Assembly: GCF_000091305.1 (NCBI RefSeq)
Contig: NC_013929.1
Coordinates: forward strand, 7,502,001 to 7,566,000
Origin: Streptomyces scabiei 87.22
GTDB taxonomy: Bacteria; Actinomycetota; Actinomycetes; Streptomycetales; Streptomycetaceae
Direction of reading: 5' to 3'
Length of the DNA stretch: 64,000 bases
Part shown: piece after piece, positions 34,041-42,688 of the stretch
Layout: each line of letters begins with the position of its first letter
Position numbering within the stretch: the first letter of the stretch is position 1
Translations under genes and position numbers: made by a program
The notes under the pieces: generated by a model
Database searches by the model: none
What the model was told of the DNA's origin: nothing
Seen by the model: only the letters and a program-made list of their open reading frames with translations

Positions 34041-34083
34041 GAAGGCCCGGGGCGCCGGAACGGATCCGGTGCCCCGGGCCTTC
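34041..34083 (-). terminator. Terminator of ileS
   Basis: A long hairpin with 13 outer pairs (GAAGGCCCGGGGC / GCCCCGGGCCTTC), one G-T pair and five inner pairs (CCGGA / TCCGG) has a loop of ACGGA. It begins 36 bases past the ileS stop on the minus strand and can also back up divIVA termination. Confidence 0.82.
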
Positions 34084-34119
34084 CGGGTGCCTGGTGGTGC
34101 TGTCGACCGGTGCTGTCGG

Positions 34120-37100
34120 TCAGACCTTGCGCAGACGGAAGGTCAGCGTGAGGGCCTCGTCCGTGAAGGGCGAGCCGTACGCGGCGTCGGCCTCACCGGC
34201 GGCGAAGTCCGTGGCGAGGACCTCGTCGGCGATCAGCGGCGTGTGTTCGGTCAGGGCCGCGGTGACCGCCGGGTCGGTGGCGGTCCAGCGCAGGGCGATA
34301 CGGTCGGCGACGTCGAGGCCGCTGTTCTTGCGGGCCTCCTGGATCAGACGGATCGCGTCACGGGCCAGGCCCGCCCGCCGCAGCTCCTCCGTGATCTCCA
34401 GGTCGAGGGCGACCGTGGCGCCCGAGTCGGAGGCCACCGACCAGCCCTCGCGCGGGGTCTCCGTGATGATGACCTCGTCGGGGGCGAGGGTGACGGTCTC
34501 GCCGTCGACCTCGACCGACGCCGTGCCCTCGCGCAGGGCGAGGGAGAGCGCGGCCGCGTCGGCGTTCGCGACGGCCTTGGCCACGTCCTGGACGCGCTTG
34601 CCGAAGCGCTTGCCGAGCGCGCGGAAGTTGGCCTTGGCGGTCGTGTCCACCAGGGAGCCGCCGACCTCGGAGAGCGAGGCGAGCGAGCTGACGTTGAGCT
34701 CATCCGTGATCTGCGCGTGCAGTTCGGGGTCGAGGGAGTCGAAGCCCGTGGCCGCCACGAGGGCGCGCGAGAGGGGCTGGCGCGTCTTGACGCCCGACTC
34801 CGCGCGCGTGGCGCGGCCCAGCTCCACCAGGCGTCGGACCAGGACCATCTGCTTCGACAGCCCGGGGTCGATCGCGGAGAGGTCGGCCTCGGGCCAGGAG
34901 GCCAGGTGCACGGACTCGGGCGCCTCCGGGGAGACCGGCACGATCAGGTCCTGCCAGACCCGCTCGGTGATGAACGGGGTCAGCGGGGCCATCAGCCTGG
35001 TGACCGTCTCGACCACCTCGTGCAGGGTGCGCAGCGCGGCCTTGTCGCCCTGCCAGAAGCGGCGGCGCGAGCGGCGTACGTACCAGTTCGACAGGTCGTC
35101 CACGAACGCCGAGAGGAGCTTGCCGGCGCGCTGGGTGTCGTACGCCTCCAGAGCGCCGGTCACCTGGTCGGTGAGGGCGTGGAGCTCGGACAGCAGCCAG
35201 CGGTCCAGGACCGGGCGGTCGGCCGGGGCCGGGTCCGCCGCGCTGGGCGCCCAGTTCGACGTGCGGGCGTACAGGGCCTGGAAGGCGACCGTGTTCCAGT
35301 ACGTGAGGAGGGTCTTGCGGACGACCTCCTGGATGGTGCCGTGGCCCACGCGGCGGGCCGCCCAGGGGGAGCCGCCGGCGGCCATGAACCAGCGGACGGC
35401 GTCGGCGCCGTGCTGGTCCATGAGCGGGATCGGCTGCAGGATGTTGCCCAGGTGCTTGGACATCTTGCGGCCGTCCTCGGCGAGGATGTGGCCGAGGCAG
35501 ACGACGTTCTCGTAACTGGACTTGTCGAAGACCAGGGTGCCGACCGCCATCAGCGTGTAGAACCAGCCGCGGGTCTGGTCGATGGCCTCGCTGATGAACT
35601 GGGCCGGGTAGCGGGACTCGAAGAGTTCCTTGTTCTTGTACGGGTAGCCCCACTGCGCGAACGGCATCGAGCCCGAGTCGTACCAGGCGTCGATGACCTC
35701 CGGGACGCGGGTGGCGGTCGTACCGCAGCCGGCCTCGGGGCAGGCGAACGTGATCGCGTCGATGAACGGGCGGTGCGGGTCCAGCTCGGACTGGTCGGTG
35801 CCGGAGAGCCGGCTCAGCTCCTCGCGGGAGCCCACACAGGTCAGGTGGTTCTCCTCGCAGCGCCAGATCGGCAGCGGGGTGCCCCAGTAGCGGCTGCGGG
35901 AGAGCGCCCAGTCGATGTTGTTGTTCAGCCAGTCGCCGAAGCGGCCGTGCTTGACCGAGTCGGGGAACCAGTTGGTCTTCTCGTTCTCCTGGAGGAGACG
36001 GTCCTTGACGGCGGTGGTGCGGATGTACCAGGACGGCTGCGCGTAGTAGAGCAGCGCGGTGTGGCAGCGCCAGCAGTGCGGGTAGCTGTGCTCGTACGGG
36101 ATGTGCCGGAAGAGCAGGCCGCGGCTCTGGAGGTCCGCGGTGAGCTGTTCGTCGGCCTTCTTGAAGAAGACGCCGCCGACGAGGGGGACGTCCTCCTCGA
36201 AGGTGCCGTCGGGGCGGACCGGGTTCACCACGGGCAGGCCGTACGCGCGGCAGACCTTGAGGTCGTCCTCACCGAAGGCGGGGGACTGGTGGACCAGACC
36301 CGTACCGTCCTCGGTCGTCACGTACTCCGCGTTGACCACATAGTGCGCGGGCTCCGGGAACTCCACGAGCTCGAACGGACGTTGATAGGTCCAGCGCTCC
36401 ATCTCGGCGCCGGTGAAGGTCCGGCCGGTGGTCTCCCAGCCCTCGCCGAGCGCCTTGGCGACGAGCGGCTCGGCGACGACGACCTTCTCCGTGCCGTCCG
36501 TGGCGACCACGTAGGTGACCTCGGGGTGGGCGGCGACCGCGGTGTTGGACACCAGCGTCCACGGCGTGGTCGTCCACACCAGGAGCGCTGCCTCACCGGC
36601 GAGCGGACCGGAGGTGAGCGGGAAACGGACGTACACCGATGGGTCGACGACCGTCTCGTAGCCCTGCGCCAGCTCGTGGTCCGACAGGCCGGTGCCGCAG
36701 CGGGGGCACCAGGGGGCGACGCGGTGGTCCTGGACCAGCAGACCCTTGTTGAAGATCTCCTTGAGCGACCACCAGACGGACTCGACGTACTCGGGGTCCA
36801 TGGTCCGGTAGGCGTCGTCGAGGTCGACCCAGTAGCCCATGCGGGTCGTCAGCTCGGCGAAGGCGTCGGTGTGCCGGGTCACCGAGTCGCGGCACCGGGC
36901 GTTGAACTCGGCGATGCCGTACGCCTCGATGTCCTTCTTGCCGTTGAAGCCGAGTTCCTTCTCGACCGCCAGCTCCACCGGGAGGCCGTGGCAGTCCCAG
37001 CCGGCTTTGCGGGCCACGTGGTAGCCGCGCATCGTGCGGAAGCGGGGGAAGACGTCCTTGAAGACGCGGGCCTCGATGTGGTGGGCGCCCGGCATGCCGT

Positions 37101-37263
37101 TGGCGGTGGGCGGGCCCTCGTAGAACACCCACTCGGGGCGGCCCTCGGACTGCTCCAGGCTCTTGGCGAAGATCTTCTGCTCGCGCCAGAAGTCGAGCAC
37201 CGCGTGCTCGAGCGCGGGCAGATCGACCTGGGCGGGCACCTGGCGGTACGTCGGCTCTGTCAT
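34120..37263 (-). CDS. ileS: Isoleucyl-tRNA synthetase (type 2, with GXHH signature)
   Basis: A 1047-residue class I synthetase charging tRNA-Ile. The length and the sequence FYEGPPTANGMPGAHH mark the eukaryote-like type 2 lineage. The signature normally written HXGH reads Gly59-Ala-His61-His62 here. KMSKH (600-604) is the second ATP motif. The CP1 editing domain contains WTTTPWTL (about 230-237). Zinc-type Cys pairs are CPRC (186-189) and CWRC (397-400). Type 2 enzymes are usually less sensitive to mupirocin. ATG 37263 follows GGAGG, which the T-box leader can sequester. Confidence 0.96.
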   Translation of the reverse strand: MTEPTYRQVPAQVDLPALEHAVLDFWREQKIFAKSLEQSEGRPEWVFYEGPPTANGMPGAHHIEARVFKDVFPRFRTMRGYHVARKAGWDCHGLPVELAVEKELGFNGKKDIEAYGIAEFNARCRDSVTRHTDAFAELTTRMGYWVDLDDAYRTMDPEYVESVWWSLKEIFNKGLLVQDHRVAPWCPRCGTGLSDHELAQGYETVVDPSVYVRFPLTSGPLAGEAALLVWTTTPWTLVSNTAVAAHPEVTYVVATDGTEKVVVAEPLVAKALGEGWETTGRTFTGAEMERWTYQRPFELVEFPEPAHYVVNAEYVTTEDGTGLVHQSPAFGEDDLKVCRAYGLPVVNPVRPDGTFEEDVPLVGGVFFKKADEQLTADLQSRGLLFRHIPYEHSYPHCWRCHTALLYYAQPSWYIRTTAVKDRLLQENEKTNWFPDSVKHGRFGDWLNNNIDWALSRSRYWGTPLPIWRCEENHLTCVGSREELSRLSGTDQSELDPHRPFIDAITFACPEAGCGTTATRVPEVIDAWYDSGSMPFAQWGYPYKNKELFESRYPAQFISEAIDQTRGWFYTLMAVGTLVFDKSSYENVVCLGHILAEDGRKMSKHLGNILQPIPLMDQHGADAVRWFMAAGGSPWAARRVGHGTIQEVVRKTLLTYWNTVAFQALYARTSNWAPSAADPAPADRPVLDRWLLSELHALTDQVTGALEAYDTQRAGKLLSAFVDDLSNWYVRRSRRRFWQGDKAALRTLHEVVETVTRLMAPLTPFITERVWQDLIVPVSPEAPESVHLASWPEADLSAIDPGLSKQMVLVRRLVELGRATRAESGVKTRQPLSRALVAATGFDSLDPELHAQITDELNVSSLASLSEVGGSLVDTTAKANFRALGKRFGKRVQDVAKAVANADAAALSLALREGTASVEVDGETVTLAPDEVIITETPREGWSVASDSGATVALDLEITEELRRAGLARDAIRLIQEARKNSGLDVADRIALRWTATDPAVTAALTEHTPLIADEVLATDFAAGEADAAYGSPFTDEALTLTFRLRKV

Positions 37264-37430
37264 GAGCGGGCTTCCTCCAACGGACTTGCTGCCTTCCGTC
37301 GGAGGGACGAGAGCTTCGATCCTTCGTACGCCGTGTGCGGCGCGCTCCCGCGGTACCACCCTCCTTGGCTCCCCCGCGCGCCGTACGCGCCGATGAGCCC
37401 CCTCATTGGGGTCGCGATACCGGGTCTACT
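37264..37430 (-). promoter_or_regulatory. T-box riboswitch of ileS (translational type)
   Basis: On the minus strand the conserved T-box AGGGTGGTACCGCG occupies 37362-37349. Its TGGT pairs with the ACCA end of an uncharged tRNA with discriminator A. The partner strand CGTCCCT follows near 37311-37305. The ileS ribosome-binding site GGAGG (37278-37274) lies in a sequestrator: CCTCCGACGGA (37305-37295) pairs with TCCGTTGGAGG (37284-37274) over 11 pairs, loop of ten. CCTCC is shared by the two folds, so uncharged tRNA would free the site. A candidate Ile specifier ATC is at 37418-37416, after GAGTAG. No terminator is seen, so control is of translation. Confidence 0.88.
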
Positions 37431-37877
37431 CGCCGTGGCCCGTGCGCGGCGGCAGGGGGTGCGGCTTTCTTCCGGCGGCTCCGGGGTGATCTTCACATCG
37501 CGCTCGCCCCCGGGCTTCCACCGTCCCCGGGTCGCTCTGGGCTGCGTACGACGCTACTCGTCCCCATCCACGCTTCTCGCTGCGCCCAGTGTACGGCGCC
37601 GCGCGGGCCGCGGCCGACCGGATTTCCGGGGCCGCGGCCGGGGCCCCGGTGACCTGCGGGGTGACCCGAATGGAGCGGGCCGCGCGTCCGGATCCTGGGA
37701 CGTCCGCCGGGGCGGAATACCCGGCGGGGAGCTGGGCACAACGCTTGCAGGCTCGTCGCACGGCGGTCGTGAGGTGGGAGAATCGGGTGGTCTGTCCCGT
37801 TGCCCGGGGGCTCTGGTCGATTTATCGTCCCAGCACGATTCGCGTGCAAGATCACCATATGTGAAGGGGCCGCGGCC
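37431..37877. other. Intergenic region between ileS leader and traR-like gene
   Basis: No supported gene. Open frames on both strands here are extensions of neighbouring genes without ribosome-binding sites. It must hold the divergent promoters of ileS and the TraR/DksA gene. A possible minus-strand -10 is TACACT at 37593-37588, without a convincing -35. A small hairpin GCACG-ATTCG-CGTGC lies at 37833-37847. Confidence 0.45.
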
Positions 37878-38690
37878 ATGGTGGCGAAGAAGACCGCCGT
37901 ACAGCAGCCGGCGTCCGGCAGATCCACGGTGGCCTCCGGCGGCGGAGGCGAGGGCCCGAAGGCCGCGGCGGTGCAGGCGGCCGGCAGGAAGACGGTGGCG
38001 AAGAAGGCGGTGGCGAAGAAGACGGAGGCCGGGAAGACGGCCGTGAAGAAGGCCGTGACGAAAGCCGTGAAGAGGGCCACGGCCGGGAAGAAGGCCACGG
38101 CCGGGAAGAGCACGGCGAAGAGCGCGGCCAAGAGCCCCTCTGCGAAGAAGAGCACGGAAATGAAGGCGGACGCGGCCGAGGCCGCCGAGACGACGGGAGC
38201 CACGACAGTGGTTGCGAAGAACACTCCTGGTACGGCTACGGCGGCGAAGAGGAAGCCCTCCGCCGTCCCGAAGGCGCGGCCCGCGGCGGTGGAGCCCGGC
38301 GAGCTGGCGGTACGGCCCGGCGAGGACCCCTGGAGCCCGGACGAGGTCGCCGAGGCCCGTACGGAGCTGCAGTCCGAGGCCGAGCGGCTGAGGGCCGAGC
38401 TGGAGGCGTCCGAGCGCTCGCTCACGGGCCTGATGCGGGACTCGGGGGACGGCGCCGGCGACGACCAGGCCGACACCGGGGCGAAGAACATCACGCGAGA
38501 GCACGAGCTCTCGCTCGCCCACAACGCGCGCGAGATGCTCGACCAGACCGAGCGCGCCCTGGACCGGCTGGCCTCGGGCACGTACGGCCTCTGCGAGAAC
38601 TGTGGCAATCCGATCGGAAAGGCACGGATGCAGGCGTTCCCCCGGGCCACGCTCTGCGTGGAGTGCAAGCAGAAGCAGGAACGCCGGTAG
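37878..38690 (+). CDS. TraR/DksA zinc-finger protein with Lys/Ala-rich histone-like domain
   Basis: A 270-residue protein. The first 130 residues are rich in Lys and Ala with repeats such as KKAVAKKTEAGKTAVKKAV, like the tail of histone H1. Residues about 160-235 form a helical coiled-coil-like region (TELQSEAERLRAELEASE). The C-terminus is a DksA/TraR zinc finger with Cys239, Cys242, Cys260 and Cys263 (CENC...CVEC). DksA-type proteins act in the RNA polymerase secondary channel; the basic tail suggests additional nucleic-acid binding (inference). ATG 37878 follows GAAGGGG. Confidence 0.88.
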   Translation: MVAKKTAVQQPASGRSTVASGGGGEGPKAAAVQAAGRKTVAKKAVAKKTEAGKTAVKKAVTKAVKRATAGKKATAGKSTAKSAAKSPSAKKSTEMKADAAEAAETTGATTVVAKNTPGTATAAKRKPSAVPKARPAAVEPGELAVRPGEDPWSPDEVAEARTELQSEAERLRAELEASERSLTGLMRDSGDGAGDDQADTGAKNITREHELSLAHNAREMLDQTERALDRLASGTYGLCENCGNPIGKARMQAFPRATLCVECKQKQERR

Positions 38691-38771
38691 CGATCACGGC
38701 CTGAGCCCCTGGTCCGTGAGGGTCGTGTCGTACCTTTGTCCTCAGTCAGGAACCTAGGTTGAGGGACTCAC

Positions 38772-39386
38772 GTGGCAGAGGCGGAGCGCATCATCGGTAC
38801 GCCGGACATCCCAGACGCGACGGGGGCCGGCCCGGAGCAGTCCGACGACGGGGCCGGTGCCGCGACGGCGGAGCCGGCCGACGCGGCCGCCCGGCCGCGC
38901 GGCAGGCGCCGCATCGCCGTGCTGTTCGGGGTCGCCGCGCTGGCGTACGCGCTCGACCTGGTCAGCAAGATGATCGTGGTCGCCCGGCTGGAGCACCACG
39001 AGCCGATCGAGATCATCGGGGAGTGGCTGAAGTTCGAGGCGATCCGCAACGCGGGTGCGGCCTTCGGCTTCGGCGAGGCGTTCACGATCATCTTCACGGT
39101 CATCGCGACGATCGTGATCGTGGTGATCGCCCGCCTCGCCCGCAAGCTCTACAGCCTGCCCTGGGCGATCGCGCTCGGCCTGCTGCTCGGCGGTGCGCTG
39201 GGCAACCTCACCGACCGGATCTTCCGGGCGCCGGGCGTCTTCGAGGGAGCGGTCGTCGACTTCATCGCGCCGAAGGGTTTCGCGGTGTTCAACCTCGCGG
39301 ACTCGGCCATCGTGTGCGGCGGCATCCTGATCGTGCTGCTGTCGTTCCGGGGGCTCGACCCGGACGGGACCGTCCACAAGGGCTGA
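38772..39386 (+). CDS. lspA: Lipoprotein signal peptidase LspA
   Basis: A 204-residue membrane aspartyl protease that removes signal peptides from lipid-modified prolipoproteins. Four membrane helices start at about residue 48. The catalytic Asp residues are Asp148 in GNLTDRIFR and Asp177 in FNLADSAI. The conserved NAGAAFGF loop is at 93-100. The acidic N-terminal extension of about 45 residues is longer than in E. coli, as in other actinobacteria. The start is GTG. Globomycin-type inhibitors target this enzyme (family knowledge). Confidence 0.95.
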   Translation: MAEAERIIGTPDIPDATGAGPEQSDDGAGAATAEPADAAARPRGRRRIAVLFGVAALAYALDLVSKMIVVARLEHHEPIEIIGEWLKFEAIRNAGAAFGFGEAFTIIFTVIATIVIVVIARLARKLYSLPWAIALGLLLGGALGNLTDRIFRAPGVFEGAVVDFIAPKGFAVFNLADSAIVCGGILIVLLSFRGLDPDGTVHKG

Positions 39387-39462
39387 GGACGTCCGGGCCG
39401 CGCCGGGGAGGTTGTCCACAGGCACGGTCGGGCGCCTCTCACCCGTCCGGCATACTCGACGG

Positions 39463-40407
39463 GTGAGCACGATTCCCGAGATCCGTACCCTGCCCGTGCC
39501 CGACGGCCTGGAGGGCGAGCGTGTCGACGCCGCCATCTCCCGCATGTTCGGCTTCTCCCGTACCAAGGCGGCCGAGCTCGCCGCCGCGGGGAAGGTCACG
39601 GTCGACGGGTCGGTGGTCGGCAAGTCGGAGCGGGTGCACGGCGGGGCCTGGCTGGAGGTCGAGATGCCCCAGGCGCCCGCGCCGGTGCAGATCGTCGCCG
39701 AACCGGTCGAGGGCATGGAGATCGTGCACGACGACGACGACGTGGTGGTGATCGTCAAGCCGGTCGGCGTGGCCGCGCACCCCAGCCCCGGCTGGTCCGG
39801 GCCGACCGTCATCGGCGGGCTCGCCGCCGCCGGTTACCGGATCTCGACGTCGGGCGCCGCCGAGCGCCAGGGCATCGTGCACCGGCTCGACGTGGGCACC
39901 TCGGGACTGATGACGGTCGCCAAGTCCGAGCGGGCGTACACCTCCCTGAAGCGCCAGTTCAAGGAGCGCACCGTCGACAAGCGCTACCACGCGCTGGTCC
40001 AGGGGCACCCCGACCCGACGAGCGGCACCATCGACGCGCCCATCGGCCGGCACCCCAACCACGACTACAAGTGGGCCGTCACCGCCGAGGGCAAGCCGTC
40101 GGTCACGCACTACGACCTGATCGAGGCGTTCCGCGCCGCCTCGCTGCTCGACATCAAGCTGGAGACCGGCCGCACCCACCAGATCCGCGTCCACATGTCC
40201 GCCCACCGGCACCCGTGCGTCGGTGACCTGACCTACGGCGCCGACCCCACGCTCGCCAAGCGGCTCGGCATCACCCGCCAGTGGCTGCACGCCGTGCGGC
40301 TCGGCTTCGAGCATCCCGGGGACGGCGAATGGGTCGAGTTCGAGAGCGACTATCCCGCGGACCTGCAGAAGGCCCTCGACAAGGTGCGGGAGGAGACGTA
40401 CGCGTGA
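39463..40407 (+). CDS. rluD: RluA/RluD-family 23S rRNA pseudouridine synthase
   Basis: A 314-residue enzyme. The N-terminal S4 RNA-binding domain (RVDAAISRMFGFSRTKAAEL) precedes the synthase domain with HRLDVGTSGL, in which Asp143 is catalytic. KRYHALVQG, GRTHQIRVHMSAHRHP and the C-terminal HAVRLGFEHP complete the family pattern. GTG 39463 was chosen for the conserved N-terminus. It has no ribosome-binding site, and CATACT lies seven bases upstream, so the message may be leaderless. A TTG at 39412 is an alternative. The stop overlaps the next gene as GTGA. Confidence 0.93.
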   Translation: MSTIPEIRTLPVPDGLEGERVDAAISRMFGFSRTKAAELAAAGKVTVDGSVVGKSERVHGGAWLEVEMPQAPAPVQIVAEPVEGMEIVHDDDDVVVIVKPVGVAAHPSPGWSGPTVIGGLAAAGYRISTSGAAERQGIVHRLDVGTSGLMTVAKSERAYTSLKRQFKERTVDKRYHALVQGHPDPTSGTIDAPIGRHPNHDYKWAVTAEGKPSVTHYDLIEAFRAASLLDIKLETGRTHQIRVHMSAHRHPCVGDLTYGADPTLAKRLGITRQWLHAVRLGFEHPGDGEWVEFESDYPADLQKALDKVREETYA

Positions 40408-40994
40408 GTCCCGAACCGGTCCCCGCTTCCGAACCCGTCCCCGTTTCCGAACCCGTCCCCGTTTCCGTGCCCGTGCCCGTGTCCTACGCGGTCCGTGTCG
40501 CCGACGGTCCCGGCGACCGCGCGGCCTGCTTCGCGGTGCGCAAGGAGGTCTTCGTCGTCGAGCAGGGGGTGCCGGAGGACCTGGAGTACGACGCGTACGA
40601 CGCCGGGGCCGTGCACGTGCTCGCCGTGCGGGACGACGGAACGCCCCTCGGGGCCGGGCGGCTGCTGTACGGGGAGGCCGCGGCCGGGAAGACCGGCGGC
40701 GCTCCGGGTGTGGGCTCCCTCGGGCGGCTCGCGGTCGTGGCGGAGGCCCGGGGACTGGGCGTCGGCGTCGCGCTGGTGCGGGCCGTCGAGGACGCGGCGC
40801 GCGAACGCGGGCTGACCGCGGTCGACCTGGGGGCCCAGACCCATGCGCTCGGGTTCTACGAACGGCTGGGATACGCGGCGTACGGGGCGGAGTTCCTGGA
40901 CGCCGGGATACCGCACCGGGCGATGCGCCGGTCCCTTCAGCGTGCGGCGGTGCGGGTGGGGCACCCTGAGAACCGGCCGGTCTTGATCGTCTAG
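40404..40994 (+). CDS. GNAT-family N-acetyltransferase
   Basis: A 196-residue protein. The acetyl-CoA fold begins at about residue 27 (SYAVRVADGPGDRAACFAVR) and resembles ElaA/GNAT proteins with RKEVFVVEQGVPEDLEYD. Motif A is GRLAVVAEARGLGVGVALV, and FYERLGYAAYG is near the C-terminus. The first 26 residues are Pro/Val/Ser repeats from an 18-bp DNA repeat and are probably a disordered leader. It is coupled to rluD by a GTGA overlap. The substrate is unknown. Confidence 0.88.
   Translation: MSPEPVPASEPVPVSEPVPVSVPVPVSYAVRVADGPGDRAACFAVRKEVFVVEQGVPEDLEYDAYDAGAVHVLAVRDDGTPLGAGRLLYGEAAAGKTGGAPGVGSLGRLAVVAEARGLGVGVALVRAVEDAARERGLTAVDLGAQTHALGFYERLGYAAYGAEFLDAGIPHRAMRRSLQRAAVRVGHPENRPVLIV
40411..40482 (+). 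repeat. 18-bp tandem repeat at the GNAT gene start (4 units)
   Basis: Four 18-bp units (CCGAACCCGTCCCCGTTT type) encode EPVPVS hexads directly after the start codon. Units 2 and 3 are identical. Copy number may vary between strains without frameshift. Confidence 0.85.
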
Positions 40995-41012
40995 CACCAG
41001 CGGAGCACCCCC

Positions 41013-42599
41013 ATGGATCAGTTGGCCCTGTTCTTCGTCCTGCTGGTCGGAGCCGTGGTCAGTGTGCCGGTGGGGGAGCGGCTGAAGCTGCCCGCGCCGG
41101 TGCTGATGACCCTGCTGGGCATCGCGCTCGCCGTACCCGGGTTCGTGCCCAATGTGCAGATCCCGCCGGAGCTGATCCTGCCGTTGCTGCTGCCGCCGTT
41201 GCTGTACGCGGCGGTGCGGCGGACCTCCTGGCGGCAGTTCACGGCGAATCTGCGGCCGATCTTCCTGCTGGCAGTCGCGCTGGTGTTCGTGACCACCGCC
41301 GCGGTGGCCGCCGTGGCGCACGCGATCGTGCCGGGGCTGCCGATCGCGGCGGCCCTCGCGCTCGGCGCGCTCGTCGCACCGCCCGACCCGGTGGCGGCGA
41401 CCGCCGTGGCGGGACAACTGGGCCTGCCCCGCCGGCTGGTGTCCATCCTGGAGGGCGAGGGCCTCTTCAACGACGTCACGGCCATCGTGCTGTACCACGT
41501 CGCCATCGCCGCGGCCGTCAGCGGATCCTTCTCCTGGCCCCAGGCCGCGCTCCAGCTCGTGCTGTCGGGGGTCGTGGCCGTCGCCGTGGGGATCGGGCTC
41601 GGCTGGGCCGCCAACAAGCTGATGGACTTCCTGGAGGACGCGACGCTGCAGATCGGGCTGACCCTGCTCGTGCCGTACGCCGCGTACGTGACGGCCGAGG
41701 AGCTGCACGGGTCGGGGGTCCTCGCGGTGCTCACGACGGCGCTGTTCCTCGCGGAGTACGCGCTCGGGGCGGACGACGTCCTGACGCGGCTGGCCGGGCA
41801 CACCGTCTGGGACGTCGTGGACACCCTCGTCACCGGGGTCGCCTTCGGCCTGATCGGGCTGGAGCTGCACAACGCGATCCGTACGGCGTCCGGGCGCTGG
41901 CAGGAGATGCTCGGCTGGGCGGCGGCCGTCGTGGCCGTCGTCGTGCTCGTCCGGCTGGCCTGGCTGCTGCCGGCCACCTGGCTGGCGCGGCGGCTGCACG
42001 CGAAACGGGACTACGACGAGGAGATCCCGGTGTCGTGGCGCGAGACCGTGGTGATGTGGTGGTCGGGGATGCGGGGCGTGGCGTCGGTGGCGCTGGCACT
42101 CGCGATTCCGCTGGAGACCGAGAGCGGGGCGCCGTTCCCCGACCGGGACGAGATCGTGTTCATCGCGTTCGGAGTGATCATGGCGACGCTGGTGCTGCAG
42201 GGACTCACCCTGCCGGCGCTGGTGCGGCGGCTGGGGGTGCGGGCGGACGAGGGGGCCGAGAAGGAGTTCGAGAAGGCGCTGGCCGTGCGGGCGGCCAAGG
42301 CGGCGAAGCGGCGGCTGAAGGAGATCGAGGAGACGGAGGAGCTGCCGGAGGAGATGTCCGAGCGGCTGCTGCGGCGGGCCTTCGAGATCGGGGTGCGGAT
42401 CAGCCCGGAGGTGGGGGAGGACGAGCGCCGGGAGGGGCACGAGCAGCGCGTGCGGCGGCTGCGGCGGATGCGCCGGATCCAGGGGGAGATGCTGAGCGCG
42501 GCCCGGCACGAGGTGCTGGCCGCGCGGAGCGAGCCGGGGGCGAACCCCGAGGTGGTGGACCGGGTACTGCGGCATCTGGATGTGCGCAGCCTGCGCTGA
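41013..42599 (+). CDS. CPA1-family Na+/H+ antiporter
   Basis: A 528-residue transporter with about 12 membrane helices (residues 3-405). Conserved acidic residues of the transport site are seen in LVAPPDPVAATAV and EGEGLFNDVTAIV. The cytoplasmic C-terminal 120 residues are charged and helical, rich in Arg and Glu. It exchanges sodium or potassium for protons and supports pH and salt tolerance; which cation cannot be told. The start lies 18 bases after the GNAT gene with GGAGCACC upstream, so it may share that transcript. Confidence 0.92.
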   Translation: MDQLALFFVLLVGAVVSVPVGERLKLPAPVLMTLLGIALAVPGFVPNVQIPPELILPLLLPPLLYAAVRRTSWRQFTANLRPIFLLAVALVFVTTAAVAAVAHAIVPGLPIAAALALGALVAPPDPVAATAVAGQLGLPRRLVSILEGEGLFNDVTAIVLYHVAIAAAVSGSFSWPQAALQLVLSGVVAVAVGIGLGWAANKLMDFLEDATLQIGLTLLVPYAAYVTAEELHGSGVLAVLTTALFLAEYALGADDVLTRLAGHTVWDVVDTLVTGVAFGLIGLELHNAIRTASGRWQEMLGWAAAVVAVVVLVRLAWLLPATWLARRLHAKRDYDEEIPVSWRETVVMWWSGMRGVASVALALAIPLETESGAPFPDRDEIVFIAFGVIMATLVLQGLTLPALVRRLGVRADEGAEKEFEKALAVRAAKAAKRRLKEIEETEELPEEMSERLLRRAFEIGVRISPEVGEDERREGHEQRVRRLRRMRRIQGEMLSAARHEVLAARSEPGANPEVVDRVLRHLDVRSLR

Positions 42600-42633
42600 G
42601 GTGCGGGTGCGCGCGGGTGGGCTTCCCGCCGTC

Positions 42634-42683
42634 GGCGGGTGCGGACCCGGGGGCCGTGGCCTCCGGCCGGGTCCGCACCCGCC
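42634..42683. terminator. Bidirectional terminator, antiporter and MscS genes
   Basis: A perfect 17-bp stem (GGCGGGTGCGGACCCGG / CCGGGTCCGCACCCGCC) with a 16-base loop lies between two convergent stops (42599 and 42689). Confidence 0.85.
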
Positions 42684-42688
42684 ACCGG

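Noticed and set aside
33985..38046. Very long open frame (1353 codons) antisense to ileS
   Set aside because: It is the GC-codon mirror of ileS: no ribosome-binding site, Arg/Gly/Leu-rich product without recognisable domain, and it crosses a terminator and the T-box.
38751..38760. AACCTAGGTT palindrome upstream of lspA as a promoter element
   Set aside because: Spacing to the nearest -35-like TTGTCC is only 13 bases, so no promoter can be supported; the palindrome may be chance.
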